A stretch of DNA of 64,000 nt from CAMLIZ01 sp040758375 (GCA_040758375.1 JBFLWE010000010.1:1-64000); one strand, 5' to 3'. Shown: positions 41,565-50,760, counted from the first letter of the stretch. A program made the numbers and translations. Notes: generated from the sequence alone by a model not told the origin.

Positions 41565-42485
41565 TCAGCGTGGCGGCAGCAACTTGGAGGGATCGACCGG
41601 CTTGCCCTGCTTGCGGATCTCGAAGTGCAGCTGCACGCGCTCCGCATCGCTGGAGCCCATTTCGGCGATCTTCTGCCCCCGCTTGACGACCTGGTCTTCC
41701 TTGACCAGCAGCGCCTGGTTGTGCGCGTACGCGGTGAGGTAGGTGTTGTTGTGCTTGATGATCACCAAGTTGCCGTAGCCGCGCAAGCCCGAACCCGCGT
41801 AGACCACCCGGCCATCGGCAGCTGCCAGCACGGGATCGCCGGCCTTGCCGGTGATGGCCAGGCCTTTGTTGCGACCTTCGTCGAAGGCCGAGGCCACAGG
41901 ACCGTCGGCGGGCCAGGCCCAGTTGAGCTCATCGCCCGCTTCGCGCGGCACCGGCAGCGGCGCCACGATCTGGCCCACCGAAGGGGTGGATGCGCCCGAG
42001 GCGGCTGGCGCGGGCGCTGAAGCGTTGGGGGCCTGCGCAGGAGCGCCCAGCGGACGCGTCTCCACCTTCGGCGGGGTCACCGGCTTGGCGGATGCCACGG
42101 TCGGGTCGACGCCGGGCGGCGCCACGCGCAAGACCTGGCCCACCTCGATGACGTGCGGGTTGTCGATGTTGTTCCACTTGGCGATGTCGCGCCAGTTCTG
42201 GCCCGTCTCCAGACCCACGCGGATCAGCGTGTCGCCTTGCTTGACGGTGTAATAGCCGGGCTTGCCGGCGTTTTCGATGCCCGGCGGCGGAGGCTTCACG
42301 GCCTCCACGGGCGCCGAAGCGGGCGCCGCAGGCGGACGCACCGCCGCAGGCCGGTCTTCGACCGGTGCGCGGCGGTTCGGCGACGCGCACGCGGCGAGCA
42401 GCATGACCAGCACGACCCCGCCCGCCACGCGCAGAACACGCGATGCTTGCACTCCTATCAATTGGTTCACCCAGTTCTCAAGCAA
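41565..42485 (-). CDS. nlpD: NlpD-like LysM/M23 lipoprotein
   Basis: A 306-residue lipoprotein (lipobox LLAAC near residue 33). A LysM domain (YYTVKQGDTLIRVGLETGQNWRDIAKWN) binds peptidoglycan; a C-terminal M23/LytM domain (DELNWAWPADG to PVDPSKLLPP) follows. The metallopeptidase motifs are degenerate (HxGxD is NKGLA; HxH is QLHFE), as in E. coli NlpD, which activates the amidase AmiC without being an enzyme. Overlaps pcm by 8 bp. Confidence 0.92.
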   Translation of the reverse strand: MLENWVNQLIGVQASRVLRVAGGVVLVMLLAACASPNRRAPVEDRPAAVRPPAAPASAPVEAVKPPPPGIENAGKPGYYTVKQGDTLIRVGLETGQNWRDIAKWNNIDNPHVIEVGQVLRVAPPGVDPTVASAKPVTPPKVETRPLGAPAQAPNASAPAPAASGASTPSVGQIVAPLPVPREAGDELNWAWPADGPVASAFDEGRNKGLAITGKAGDPVLAAADGRVVYAGSGLRGYGNLVIIKHNNTYLTAYAHNQALLVKEDQVVKRGQKIAEMGSSDAERVQLHFEIRKQGKPVDPSKLLPPR

Positions 42486-43284
42486 CGCCCGATTTTAAGG
42501 GGACGAAGTGCACGGGCTCGTGCACGTGGCGCGTGTATCCCCCGTCGTGGCGATCCACCACCATCAGCACCTGGCCTTGGCCGCCGGCCGCGGACATGGG
42601 TGCCACCAAGCGTCCGCCGATGGCCAATTGTTCCAGCCATGCCTGGGGCAGGTCGTCACCGCCGGCAGCGGCGATGATGCTGTCATAAGGCGCATTGGGC
42701 GGGTGGCCTGCGCGGCCATCGCCGTACACCAGCCGAAGGTTGTGGCGACGCAAGGGCGCGAGCCGTTCGCGCGCCTTGTCGTGCAGCGGCTTCAAGCGCT
42801 CGATCGACACGACCTGGCTGGCCAGCTGCGACAGCAGCGCGGCCTGGTAGCCGCAGCCCGTGCCGATCTCGAGCACGCGCCCGAGGCCGTTGCGCGCCGC
42901 GGCGCCCGGTGCAAGCTGCAGCAGCTCGATCATGCGTCCCACCACCGAGGGCTTCGAGATCGTCTGGCCCAGGCCGATCGGAAGGCTGGTGTCCTCGTAG
43001 GCCTGCGAGATCAGCGCGCTGTCGACAAACAGGTGCCGTGGCACCGCCGCCAGCGCCGCCAGCACGGGCTCGCAGCGCAGGCCCTCGGCCCGCAGCCGCG
43101 CGACCATGCGTGCACGCACGCCGGCCGAATCGAGGCCCAGGCCGCTGGGCACGACCTGGCGTTGCGCATCGCGCACGGCCTCGTGCACCGGACGCTGCGG
43201 CCGCAGCGTTTCACCACCCACACGGCGCGTGGGCGCGAGGCGGTCCAGGCCGATCGGGAATTTGGGTGGGCGCGCGTTGCTCAC
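42478..43284 (-). CDS. pcm: Protein-L-isoaspartate O-methyltransferase
   Basis: A 268-residue enzyme that repairs isoaspartyl residues. Motifs: TSLPIGLGQTISKPSVVGRM, LEIGTGCGYQAALLSQL (SAM site), YDSIIAAAGGDDLPQAWLEQL and GGRLVAPM. The GTG at 43284 overlaps the surE stop by 4 bp. An N-terminal arginine-rich extension of about 60 residues makes it longer than the 208-residue E. coli enzyme. Confidence 0.93.
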   Translation of the reverse strand: MSNARPPKFPIGLDRLAPTRRVGGETLRPQRPVHEAVRDAQRQVVPSGLGLDSAGVRARMVARLRAEGLRCEPVLAALAAVPRHLFVDSALISQAYEDTSLPIGLGQTISKPSVVGRMIELLQLAPGAAARNGLGRVLEIGTGCGYQAALLSQLASQVVSIERLKPLHDKARERLAPLRRHNLRLVYGDGRAGHPPNAPYDSIIAAAGGDDLPQAWLEQLAIGGRLVAPMSAAGGQGQVLMVVDRHDGGYTRHVHEPVHFVPLKSGVA

Positions 43285-44033
43285 GCCGCGCTCCCGAGGC
43301 GCTGGGCCCAGGCGGGCAGCGCGACATGGTCGGTCAGGTCTACTTGCAGCGGCGTGATCGACACCATGCCGTTGGCCGTGGCATGGAAGTCCGTGCCCTC
43401 GCCGGCTTCGCGCGCGTCGCCGGCCGGCCCGATCCAGTAGATGGGCTCGCCGCGCGGGTTGGACTGCCGGATCACCGGCTCGCTGGCATGCCGGCGGCCC
43501 AGGCGCGTGATGCGGCGCGGCAGCAGGTGTGCATCGGCGCGGCTGGGAATGTTGACGTTGAGCAGCCAGGGCCCTGGCGGCGCAGGCTGCTGCAGCACCT
43601 GCTCCACCAGCGACCGCACCACGAGGCCAGCCGATTCCAGATGCTTCCAGCCCTTTTCCACCTGCGAAAAGGCGATCGCCGGAATGCCGAAGAGGTAGCC
43701 TTCCATCGCAGCGGCCACGGTGCCGGAATACAAGGTGTCGTCGCCCATGTTCGCGCCATTGTTGATGCCCGAGAGCACCAGATCGGGACGCCGCTGCAGC
43801 AGGCCGGTCAGCGCGATATGCACGCAGTCCGAGGGCGTGCCATTGATGTAGCGGAAGCCGTTGGCCGCCTCGTACACCGACAGCGGGCGGTTCAGCGTGA
43901 GGGCGTTGGAGGTTCCGCTGGCGTTTTGTTCGGGAGCGATCACCTCGATCTCGCCCAGGCCCTGGCAGGCCTGCACCAGCGTCGCGAGGCCGGGTGCGAG
44001 ATAGCCGTCGTCGTTGGCGATGAGAATTCGCAT
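43281..44033 (-). CDS. surE: 5'/3'-nucleotidase SurE
   Basis: A 250-residue metal-dependent survival nucleotidase. MRILIANDDGYLAPGL gives the metal-binding DD; VLSGINNGANMGDDTLYSGTVAAAMEG is the second signature. The ATG at 44033 is preferred over 44051 because MRILxxNDDG is the family start. First gene of the surE-pcm-nlpD-rpoS operon. Confidence 0.97.
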   Translation of the reverse strand: MRILIANDDGYLAPGLATLVQACQGLGEIEVIAPEQNASGTSNALTLNRPLSVYEAANGFRYINGTPSDCVHIALTGLLQRRPDLVLSGINNGANMGDDTLYSGTVAAAMEGYLFGIPAIAFSQVEKGWKHLESAGLVVRSLVEQVLQQPAPPGPWLLNVNIPSRADAHLLPRRITRLGRRHASEPVIRQSNPRGEPIYWIGPAGDAREAGEGTDFHATANGMVSITPLQVDLTDHVALPAWAQRLGSAA

Positions 44034-44137
44034 CGGCGGGATTGTAGGCATCCGTCACCTGCGTGACGCAGCGTCACCGGCGCGCTGCCTATCATGTCCG
44101 GCGACACGGGAACTTGATCCCGGACATGGAGAACACG

Positions 44138-45115
44138 ATGAAAGCCTGGCTGTGCGACAACCCCGTGGGCGTGGACGCGCTGCGCTGGACCGAGCTGCCG
44201 ACGCCCGAGCCCAAGGCGGGCGAGGTGCGCATCGCAGTGCGTGCGGCCAGCCTCAACTTCCCCGACCTGCTGGTCGTGCAGAACAAATACCAGGTCAAGC
44301 CGCCGCTGCCCTTCGTGCCCGGCGCCGAGTTCTCGGGCACCGTGGAGGCGGTGGGAGAAGGCGTGACCCACCTGAAGCCCGGCGACCGCGTGGCCGCCAT
44401 CGGCGTGACAGGCGGATTCGCCACACATGCCTGCGTGAACGCATCGCAGCTGATGCCGCTGCCACCGGGTTTCGACTTGGAGGACGGCGCCGCCTTCGCC
44501 TTCACCTACGGCACCTCGCACCACGCGCTGATCGACCGCGGGCAGCTCCAAGCGGGCGAAACGGTGCTGGTACTGGGCGCCGCCGGCGGTGTGGGCACGG
44601 CGGCGGTGCAGATTGCCAAGGCAGCCGGCGCGCGCGTGGTCGCCGGCGTGTCCAGCGCCGAGAAGGCCGAGCTTTGCCGCTCGATCGGAGCCGATGAGAC
44701 CTTGGACTACTCGCGCGAGACCGTTCGCGAGCGGCTCAAGGAGCTCACCGCCGGCAAGGGCCCTGACGTGGTGTACGACGCGGTGGGCGGCGACCTGGCG
44801 GAGCCGGTATTCCGCTCGATCGCCTGGCGCGGTCGCTACCTGGTGATCGGCTTTGCCGGCGGCAGCATCCCGGCCCTGCCCTGGAACCTGGCGCTGCTCA
44901 AAGGCGCTTCGATCGTCGGCGTGTTCTGGGGTGAATTCGTGCGGCGGGAGCCCAAGGCCTACGCCAAGGCGCTGGGAGAGCTGGCGCGCTGGTATGCCGA
45001 AGGCAAGGTCAAGCCGGTGATCGACGCCAGGCTGCCGATGAGCGAGCTGCCGCAGGCCTACGCCCGCATGGGCACGCGCCAGGTGCGCGGCAAGCTGCTG
45101 CTGGTGAACCCCTAA
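44138..45115 (+). CDS. NADPH:quinone oxidoreductase family protein (zinc-free MDR)
   Basis: A 325-residue protein with a GroES-like N-terminal domain (NFPDLLVVQNKYQVKPPLPFVPG) and a Rossmann domain with LVLGAAGGVGTAAVQIAKAAGA. The zinc-binding cysteines and histidines of alcohol dehydrogenases are absent, as in quinone oxidoreductases. The ATG at 44138 is preceded by GGAG at 6 nt spacing; earlier in-frame starts are unlikely. The substrate is unknown. Confidence 0.88.
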   Translation: MKAWLCDNPVGVDALRWTELPTPEPKAGEVRIAVRAASLNFPDLLVVQNKYQVKPPLPFVPGAEFSGTVEAVGEGVTHLKPGDRVAAIGVTGGFATHACVNASQLMPLPPGFDLEDGAAFAFTYGTSHHALIDRGQLQAGETVLVLGAAGGVGTAAVQIAKAAGARVVAGVSSAEKAELCRSIGADETLDYSRETVRERLKELTAGKGPDVVYDAVGGDLAEPVFRSIAWRGRYLVIGFAGGSIPALPWNLALLKGASIVGVFWGEFVRREPKAYAKALGELARWYAEGKVKPVIDARLPMSELPQAYARMGTRQVRGKLLLVNP

Positions 45116-45237
45116 GGCTTGCCGGCCGACGGGCGTGCAAGCAGGGGGGTCACCGCCGACGCGGGGCCCCGCTTGCGCTACGATGCCACCCCGCATGCGA
45201 TGTCGCACGAACGGCATCCTCAGGGGAGAACATCACC

Positions 45238-45978
45238 ATGGCCGTCAAGGTCCTGATCCTGGAAGACAACCCGGTCGCACGCAGCTTCCTCTGCCGTGTG
45301 GTGCGCGAGAGCTTCAGTGATGCGATTGCGATCACCGAAGCCGGCGACCTGGAGAGCGCCCGCCGCCACGTCAACCTCACCGGGGGCCCGCGCGGCCTGC
45401 ATGGGGTTGACCCCTTCAAGCTGATCCTCGTGGACCTCGAGCTGCCCGACGGCAACGGCATGGAGTTGCTCACCGAGCTGGCGCAGTACCCGGCCATCAA
45501 GATCGTCACCACGCTGTATTCCGACGACGACCACCTGTTCCCTGCGCTGCAGCGCGGGGCCGACGGCTACCTGCTGAAGGAAGACCGCTTCGAGGTGCTG
45601 GTGGAGGAGCTGCAGAAGATCGTGCGTGGCCAGCCGCCGCTGTCGCCGGCGATCGCGCGGCGCCTGCTCACGCATTTCCGCACCGGCGCCGGCGGCGAGG
45701 GCCAGACGCACGACTCGGGCTTCACGCCGCTGCAGGGCGGCTTCCAGGCCAGCCGCCCGGTGCCGATGGAAAAGCCGCTCGACCACGAGCGGCTCACCCC
45801 GCGCGAGAGCGAGGTGCTCACCTACCTGAGCAAGGGCTTCACGATCAAGGAGATCGCCAGCCTGATGGGCATCAAGTGGTTCACCGTCAACGACCACATC
45901 AAGTCCATCTACAAGAAGCTCAACGTGTCCAGCCGCGCCGAGGCCGCCGTACTGGCCAGCAAGCAGGGCCTGGTCTGA
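45238..45978 (+). CDS. LuxR/NarL-family response regulator
   Basis: A 246-residue regulator: receiver with E9/D10, phospho-acceptor Asp66 (LILVDLELPDG) and Lys in LLKEDR; C-terminal LuxR helix-turn-helix LTPRESEVLTYLSKGFTIKEIASLMGI. An insertion of about ten residues (NLTGGPRGLHGVDP) before the phosphorylation strand shifts Asp from its usual place near 54. RBS GGGGAGAA lies upstream. It is followed 70 bp later by its probable sensor kinase. Confidence 0.9.
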   Translation: MAVKVLILEDNPVARSFLCRVVRESFSDAIAITEAGDLESARRHVNLTGGPRGLHGVDPFKLILVDLELPDGNGMELLTELAQYPAIKIVTTLYSDDDHLFPALQRGADGYLLKEDRFEVLVEELQKIVRGQPPLSPAIARRLLTHFRTGAGGEGQTHDSGFTPLQGGFQASRPVPMEKPLDHERLTPRESEVLTYLSKGFTIKEIASLMGIKWFTVNDHIKSIYKKLNVSSRAEAAVLASKQGLV

Positions 45979-46048
45979 GCGCCGGCGGCTTGAGCCCCCG
46001 GCCCTGCTGACGCGCCGCTCCCGGGTCTGTCACCCCCAGCAGACGCCG

Positions 46049-48313
46049 ATGGCCGCGCACCACCCGAGCACCCCGCCCACCTTCGCGCCCAGCGGTGCCA
46101 GCCAGGCGCCCGACTCGGTGTTCGACGCCAGCTCGCTGGAGCACATGCTCGGGCAGCGTCTGCAGCCCGCGCGCTGGATCGGATGGCGGCTGCGCCTGCT
46201 GCTGGCTGCCGCCTTGCTCGGCTGCCTGGGCCTGTTCCTGCTGATCCGCACGCTGGCCGACATACCGCATGTCGACGCCGTGTGGCGCGCCACCGCGCAG
46301 GCGCACCTGGAGCTGGTGTCCTCGCGCGACCCGCGCCTGCAGGCGCTCGAGGGCCGCTCGCTGCTGGGCATCGCCGGCGCGGACGGCTCGGTGCTCACCG
46401 TGGACGCGCTGGCACTGCAGCGCGCGCCGCGTTGGCTGGTCAGCGATGAGCAGCGCGATCGCCATGCCGCGCTGCAGGACCAGCTCGCCAAGCTGTTTGC
46501 ACAGCGCGAGGTGACGCTGTTCTTCCACGATGGCGCCACCGTCTCGGTCCCGCCGCGCCCGCGGGGCGCGGGCGGCCTGGGCACGCTGTTCTGGCTTCTC
46601 GGCGCGCTGGCCCTGCTGCTGTACCTGATCGCCTGGGTGGTGCTGCTGGCACGGCCCTCGCAGCGCAACCTGATCTATGCGCTGATGGCGCTGGCCCAGG
46701 CAGGCAACGTGCTGTTCATCGCCGTGGAGTCGGCTCCGGGGCTCGGCATGCCGGTGGGCTTTGCGCGCGCCGACCTGATGGCGCGCATCGGCTTCGACCT
46801 GTTGACCGGTGCCGCGCTGGTGCACGCCACCGCCATCCATCCGCGCCGCCTGCCGGGCTGGCCTTGGTGGAGTGCGGCGGTGTGGGCATCGGCGCTGGCC
46901 ATCGCAGGGTTTGCGCTGGCAGGCCGGCTCCCCCACCTCTGGTGGACCACGCAGGCCGCCACCATCGGCTACGGCATGGCGGCCATCGTGCTGCTGAGCT
47001 GGTCGTACCGACTCGAACCCAACCCGTTTGCGATCGTGCTGCGTCGTTTCGGCTTCGTGGGGCTGGGCACGCTGATCCTGCTGACCCTTGCCGTGGCCGT
47101 GGCCGAGCGCCAACCGGGCCTGCAGCTCAACATCGCCACGGTGGGCTCGGTCATCTGGTACGTGTTCCTGGCCTCGCTGCTGCTGCTGGTGCCGTTTCTC
47201 TCGCGCTCGCAGCAGGTGATGCGCGAGTTCTCGATGCTGGCAGGCATCAGCACCGTGGCCACGTCGCTCGACCTGTTGTTCGTGGCGGTGTTCTCTCTCG
47301 GGCAGTTCGCCTCGCTCACCTTGTCGCTTTTCCTGTCGCTGGGCCTTTACGCCGGCGCGCGGCAGTGGATCCTGAACCAGATGCTGGGCAACAACATGCT
47401 CACCACCGAACGCATGTTCGAGCTGCTGTACCGCATCGCGCGCGAGGTCGAGGCACGCCCCCAGCGTGCGGGCGAGCTGCTGTCGCGACTGTTGCGCGAG
47501 CTGTTCGAGCCGCTGGAGGTGATGCGCATCGAACGCCCGCTGCGGCAGGCGCGCGTGGTCGGCGACGGCTCCACGATGCTGGTACCCGTCCCTCCGCTGG
47601 CCGACGAGGAAGGCACGCCGCAGGGCTCGGTGGTGCTGCGCTTCGCCCACCGCGGCAAGCGCATGTTCACGCACGAGGACGCACGGCTGACCGACCGCAT
47701 CGTCGAGCAGCTGCGCCGCGCCGTGGCCTTCGACAAGGCTATCGAACAAGCACGCAGCGAAGAACGTGCCCGCATCGCCCAGGACCTGCACGACGACATC
47801 GGCGCCCGCCTGCTCACGCTGATGTACAAGGCGCCCAACCCGGAGATGGAGGACTACGTCCGCCACACGCTGCAGGACCTGAAGACGCTCACCCGCGGGC
47901 TGGCGGCCTCCAGCCACCCGCTTTCGCATGCGGCCGCCGAGTGGAAGGCCGACATCACGCAGCGACTGGGCGCCGCCCAGTGCGACCTGCGCTGGTCCTT
48001 CACGTGTGACCGCGAGATCGTGCTCACCGTCGTGCAGTGGTCGGCCCTCACCCGCATCCTGCGCGAGCTGGTGAGCAACACCATCTCGCATTCCCAGGCG
48101 TCGCAGGTACAGGTGGACATCGGCCTGGAGCGCGAGGTGTTCACCCTGCGGGTGTGCGACGACGGCGTGGGGCGCGACCCCAGCAGTTGGTCGCACGGGC
48201 TCGGCCTGGGCGGCGTGCGCAAGCGGGTGAAGCTGCTGGGCGGCGAGGTCGAATGGCGCGAGAACCAGCCCCGCGGCATCTGCTGCGCCGTGCGCGTGCG
48301 CAAGCTGAGCTGA
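46049..48313 (+). CDS. Polytopic sensor histidine kinase (HisKA_3 type)
   Basis: The 754-residue protein has one membrane segment near residues 48-68, a periplasmic stretch of about 110 residues, then roughly eight membrane helices (about 180-440). A cytoplasmic part follows with a GAF-like segment and the NarX-type dimerization/phosphorylation box RIAQDLHDDIGARLL with His581. The ATPase has LVSNTISHSQASQVQ and VCDDGVGRDP, GLGGVRKRVKLLGG. It probably phosphorylates the adjacent LuxR-type regulator. The signal is unknown; the many membrane helices suggest sensing in or near the membrane. Confidence 0.88.
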   Translation: MAAHHPSTPPTFAPSGASQAPDSVFDASSLEHMLGQRLQPARWIGWRLRLLLAAALLGCLGLFLLIRTLADIPHVDAVWRATAQAHLELVSSRDPRLQALEGRSLLGIAGADGSVLTVDALALQRAPRWLVSDEQRDRHAALQDQLAKLFAQREVTLFFHDGATVSVPPRPRGAGGLGTLFWLLGALALLLYLIAWVVLLARPSQRNLIYALMALAQAGNVLFIAVESAPGLGMPVGFARADLMARIGFDLLTGAALVHATAIHPRRLPGWPWWSAAVWASALAIAGFALAGRLPHLWWTTQAATIGYGMAAIVLLSWSYRLEPNPFAIVLRRFGFVGLGTLILLTLAVAVAERQPGLQLNIATVGSVIWYVFLASLLLLVPFLSRSQQVMREFSMLAGISTVATSLDLLFVAVFSLGQFASLTLSLFLSLGLYAGARQWILNQMLGNNMLTTERMFELLYRIAREVEARPQRAGELLSRLLRELFEPLEVMRIERPLRQARVVGDGSTMLVPVPPLADEEGTPQGSVVLRFAHRGKRMFTHEDARLTDRIVEQLRRAVAFDKAIEQARSEERARIAQDLHDDIGARLLTLMYKAPNPEMEDYVRHTLQDLKTLTRGLAASSHPLSHAAAEWKADITQRLGAAQCDLRWSFTCDREIVLTVVQWSALTRILRELVSNTISHSQASQVQVDIGLEREVFTLRVCDDGVGRDPSSWSHGLGLGGVRKRVKLLGGEVEWRENQPRGICCAVRVRKLS

Positions 48314-48336
48314 GCTGAGCCGGGCAACGCACAAAG

Positions 48337-48364
48337 CAAAAACGCGCCCGGGAGGGCGCGTTCG
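48337..48364 (-). terminator. Terminator after tRNA-His, possibly bidirectional
   Basis: On the minus strand AACGCGCCC / GGGCGCGTT with loop TCCC is followed by TTTTT-GC-TTT. It can also stop the sensor-kinase transcript on the plus strand, although the T-run there is poor. Confidence 0.7.
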
Positions 48365-48377
48365 TCATGGTGTTCGG

Positions 48378-48454
48378 TGGGGTGGCTGATGGGACTCGAA
48401 CCCACGACAACCAGAATCACAATCTGGGACTCTACCAACTGAGCTACAGCCACC
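48378..48454 (-). tRNA. tRNA-His (GTG)
   Basis: On the minus strand a full cloverleaf can be read. The acceptor GGTGGCT pairs with AGCCACC, with the extra 5' G typical of tRNA-His and an encoded CCA. The anticodon stem CCAGA/TCTGG encloses loop TTGTGAT with anticodon GTG (48418-48420), and the T-arm is GTGGGTTCGAGTCCCAT. Confidence 0.97.
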
Positions 48455-48569
48455 ACCGTTGGAAGCCGGCCATTATAGCCAGTTCCAGCCGCATTTGAGT
48501 GTGAGGCATGCCTGACACGCACGACGATTGCCCGGGAAGGACAAGCACCGTCCTACGAAGGAGTCTGCG

Positions 48570-48632
48570 ATGACCTGTCCGCTCGTGCACCCGGCGTTGC
48601 ACCCGGAGGAGGGCCCACGATGGGGCAACTGA
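48570..48632 (+). CDS. Possible 20-residue small ORF / leader peptide
   Basis: ATG at 48570 is preceded by AAGGAG with a 6-nt spacer, a textbook ribosome-binding site. It encodes MTCPLVHPALHPEEGPRWGN and stops at 48630-48632, 13 nt past the start of the next small ORF. No homology is known to me. It may be a leader peptide or a false signal. Confidence 0.3.
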   Translation: MTCPLVHPALHPEEGPRWGN

Positions 48633-48814
48633 TGCCTTCCCTGCCGCGCACACCGTGGATCAACCTGTGCGCCCTTCAGCTGATCCGCCTGAGGCCCGAC
48701 GTCCCGCCCGAGACCCTGATGTTCGTCGCCACGCTGTTGTGGAACGAGTCACCCGAGCTGCCGCCGCAGGAAGCCGCGCTGCAGGAAGCGCGCGAGTGGG
48801 CGGGCGTGCACTGA
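48620..48814 (+). CDS. Small hypothetical protein (64 aa)
   Basis: A 64-residue frame with GGAGGA at 9 nt before its ATG. The sequence looks like an alpha-helical acidic protein (MGQLMPSLPRTPWINLCALQ; then PPETLMFVATLLWNE and PPQEAALQEAREWAG). No membrane segment or signal peptide is evident. I do not recognise a family. It lies in the 360-bp interval between tRNA-His and ppiD, convergent with ppiD. Confidence 0.45.
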   Translation: MGQLMPSLPRTPWINLCALQLIRLRPDVPPETLMFVATLLWNESPELPPQEAALQEAREWAGVH

Positions 48815-48828
48815 CCCCGCCCAGGCTC

Positions 48829-50760
48829 CTAGCGCGCGGCGGCGCCGTCCGCTGCCGGCGCGGCATTGGCCGTCTGCACCTTCACCTCCGCCTTGTAGCG
48901 GCGCTTGAGCGCCTCGAGATACGCCTCGCTTTCCGCGTTGGCCCAGGCCTGCGCGTAGCGCGGCTGCAAGCCTTTCATTTCTTCGGAGGCGGGATCGGGC
49001 GCTTCGACCTTCGTGAGGCGCACGACGGCGTATCCCTGGTCCCCCAGGTCCACCCCCAGCAGCGCCGGCAACTTGGCTGCGTCGGCCTTCAACGCCGCCT
49101 CGACCACCTGCCGCGGCACGTTGTCGGCCCTGGCCCGGGACACCACCACCGGCGCACCGAGAGCCGACGCATCGCCGCCCTGCCTGAGCTGGGCAAGCCG
49201 GGCCTCGCCATCCTTGCGCGCCAACGCCGCCGCCTGCTCGGCCGCGACGCGCTCGCGCACCTGGTCCTTCACCTGCGCCAGCGGGCGCGTGTGGGCCGGC
49301 GTGTGCTGCACCACCCGGCCCGAGGCCAGCTGGTTCGGCCCCACTTCGACCGCCTCGGTGTTGCGCTTGTTGCGCACCGCCTCGGCGCTGAAGACCGCCT
49401 CGATGAACTTGGCTGAGGACAGCGGGCCGTTGCCCGGTGGCAGCGTCGCGTGCTGGACGGTGGCGGTCTTCTTTTCCAGCTTGAGCTTGTCGATCACCGG
49501 CTGAAGGCTGTCGGGCTGCTCGTAGACCGTGTTGCTGAACTGCTCGGCGGCCTCGGCATATTTGCGCTGCGCCAGTTGCTTCTTCACGTCGTCTTCGATG
49601 CTGGCGCGCACCGCTTCGAAAGGCTTGACCTCGCCGCCGCGCACCTCGATCAGCTTGATGACGTGGTAGCCGAAGTCGCTCTCCACCACGTTGCTGATCT
49701 CGCCCGGCTTGAGCGCAAAGGCGGCGTCGGAGAAGGGCTTGACCATCGCCTCGCGGCCGAAGAAGCCGAGGTCGCCCCCCTGCTCCCTGGAGCCCGGGTC
49801 TTCGGAGTGCTTCTTCGCAAGTTCGGCGAAGGCGCCGGGGTTCTTGCGCACCTCGGCCAGCAGCTCCTCGGCACGCGCCTTGGCCTTGGTTCGCTCGGCC
49901 GCCGGCGCGTCCTTCTCGGCCTTGACGAGGATGTGGGCGGCGTGGCGCTCCTCTGGCGTGCCGTAGCGCGACTTGTTCTGTTCGTAGTACTCGCGCAGGT
50001 CTTTCTCGGGCACGGTGATGCCTTTCATCAGCGTGTCGAGGTCGAGCACCACGTACTCGATCGACGCCTGCTCGGGCGCGCGGAACTGCGCTTCGTGCGC
50101 CTTGTAGTAGGCCTCGATCTCCGCGTCGGTGGGGTTCACCTTCGAAAGGTAGTCCTTGGTGTCGAAGCGCTGAAGCTGGATCTCGCGCTTTTGCAGCAGC
50201 GCATCGAGCGCCGCCTTGGACACGCTGCCGGGCGCGACCACGGTGTCGCTGATGCCGCCCAGCACCTGGCGCAACGCGAGGTCCTGCCGCAGCCGGGCCT
50301 CGAAGATCGCGGGCGTCATGCCCTGCGCGGAGAGCAGCTGCTCGTACCGGGCCTTGTCGAACTTGCCGTCCGGCCCGCGCAACTGGGCCAGTTCGGGCAT
50401 CGTCAGCAGCGCCTGGGCCAGGCGGTCGTCGCTGGGCTGCAGGTGCAGCTTCTCTGCGGCGGAGAACAACACCCGCTCGCGCACCAGCTGCTCCAGCGTC
50501 TGCTGTTTCATCTCGGGCGTATCGAACAGCTTCACGTCGATGCCGGGCATCTGCGCGCGCACGCGCTCGATCTGCCGCTGGTGCGCCGCATCCCACTCGG
50601 CCTGGGTGATCGCCTGGCCGTCGACCTTGGCGACCGGCGCGTTGCCGGCTTCCATGTAGCTGTTGTAGCCCTGCACACCGAACAAGACGAACGACGGGAA
50701 GATCAGCAGTGCAAGGATGAGCTGCAACAGCCGGGTGTGCGTGCGAACGAATTCGAACAT
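48829..50760 (-). CDS. ppiD: Periplasmic folding chaperone PpiD (SurA N-terminal and parvulin domains)
   Basis: The 643-residue protein is anchored by one N-terminal membrane helix (LLQLILALLIFPSFVLFGV). A SurA-like N-terminal domain follows (VAKVDGQAITQAEWDAAHQRQ). The parvulin domain is central (HAAHILVKAEKD, GGDLGFFGREAMVKPFSDAAFALKPGE, FGYHVIKL). It acts in the periplasm near the translocon on newly exported proteins. Just upstream on the same strand lie tRNA-Val and hupB, matching the hupB-ppiD neighbourhood seen in many proteobacteria. Confidence 0.93.
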   Translation of the reverse strand: MFEFVRTHTRLLQLILALLIFPSFVLFGVQGYNSYMEAGNAPVAKVDGQAITQAEWDAAHQRQIERVRAQMPGIDVKLFDTPEMKQQTLEQLVRERVLFSAAEKLHLQPSDDRLAQALLTMPELAQLRGPDGKFDKARYEQLLSAQGMTPAIFEARLRQDLALRQVLGGISDTVVAPGSVSKAALDALLQKREIQLQRFDTKDYLSKVNPTDAEIEAYYKAHEAQFRAPEQASIEYVVLDLDTLMKGITVPEKDLREYYEQNKSRYGTPEERHAAHILVKAEKDAPAAERTKAKARAEELLAEVRKNPGAFAELAKKHSEDPGSREQGGDLGFFGREAMVKPFSDAAFALKPGEISNVVESDFGYHVIKLIEVRGGEVKPFEAVRASIEDDVKKQLAQRKYAEAAEQFSNTVYEQPDSLQPVIDKLKLEKKTATVQHATLPPGNGPLSSAKFIEAVFSAEAVRNKRNTEAVEVGPNQLASGRVVQHTPAHTRPLAQVKDQVRERVAAEQAAALARKDGEARLAQLRQGGDASALGAPVVVSRARADNVPRQVVEAALKADAAKLPALLGVDLGDQGYAVVRLTKVEAPDPASEEMKGLQPRYAQAWANAESEAYLEALKRRYKAEVKVQTANAAPAADGAAAR

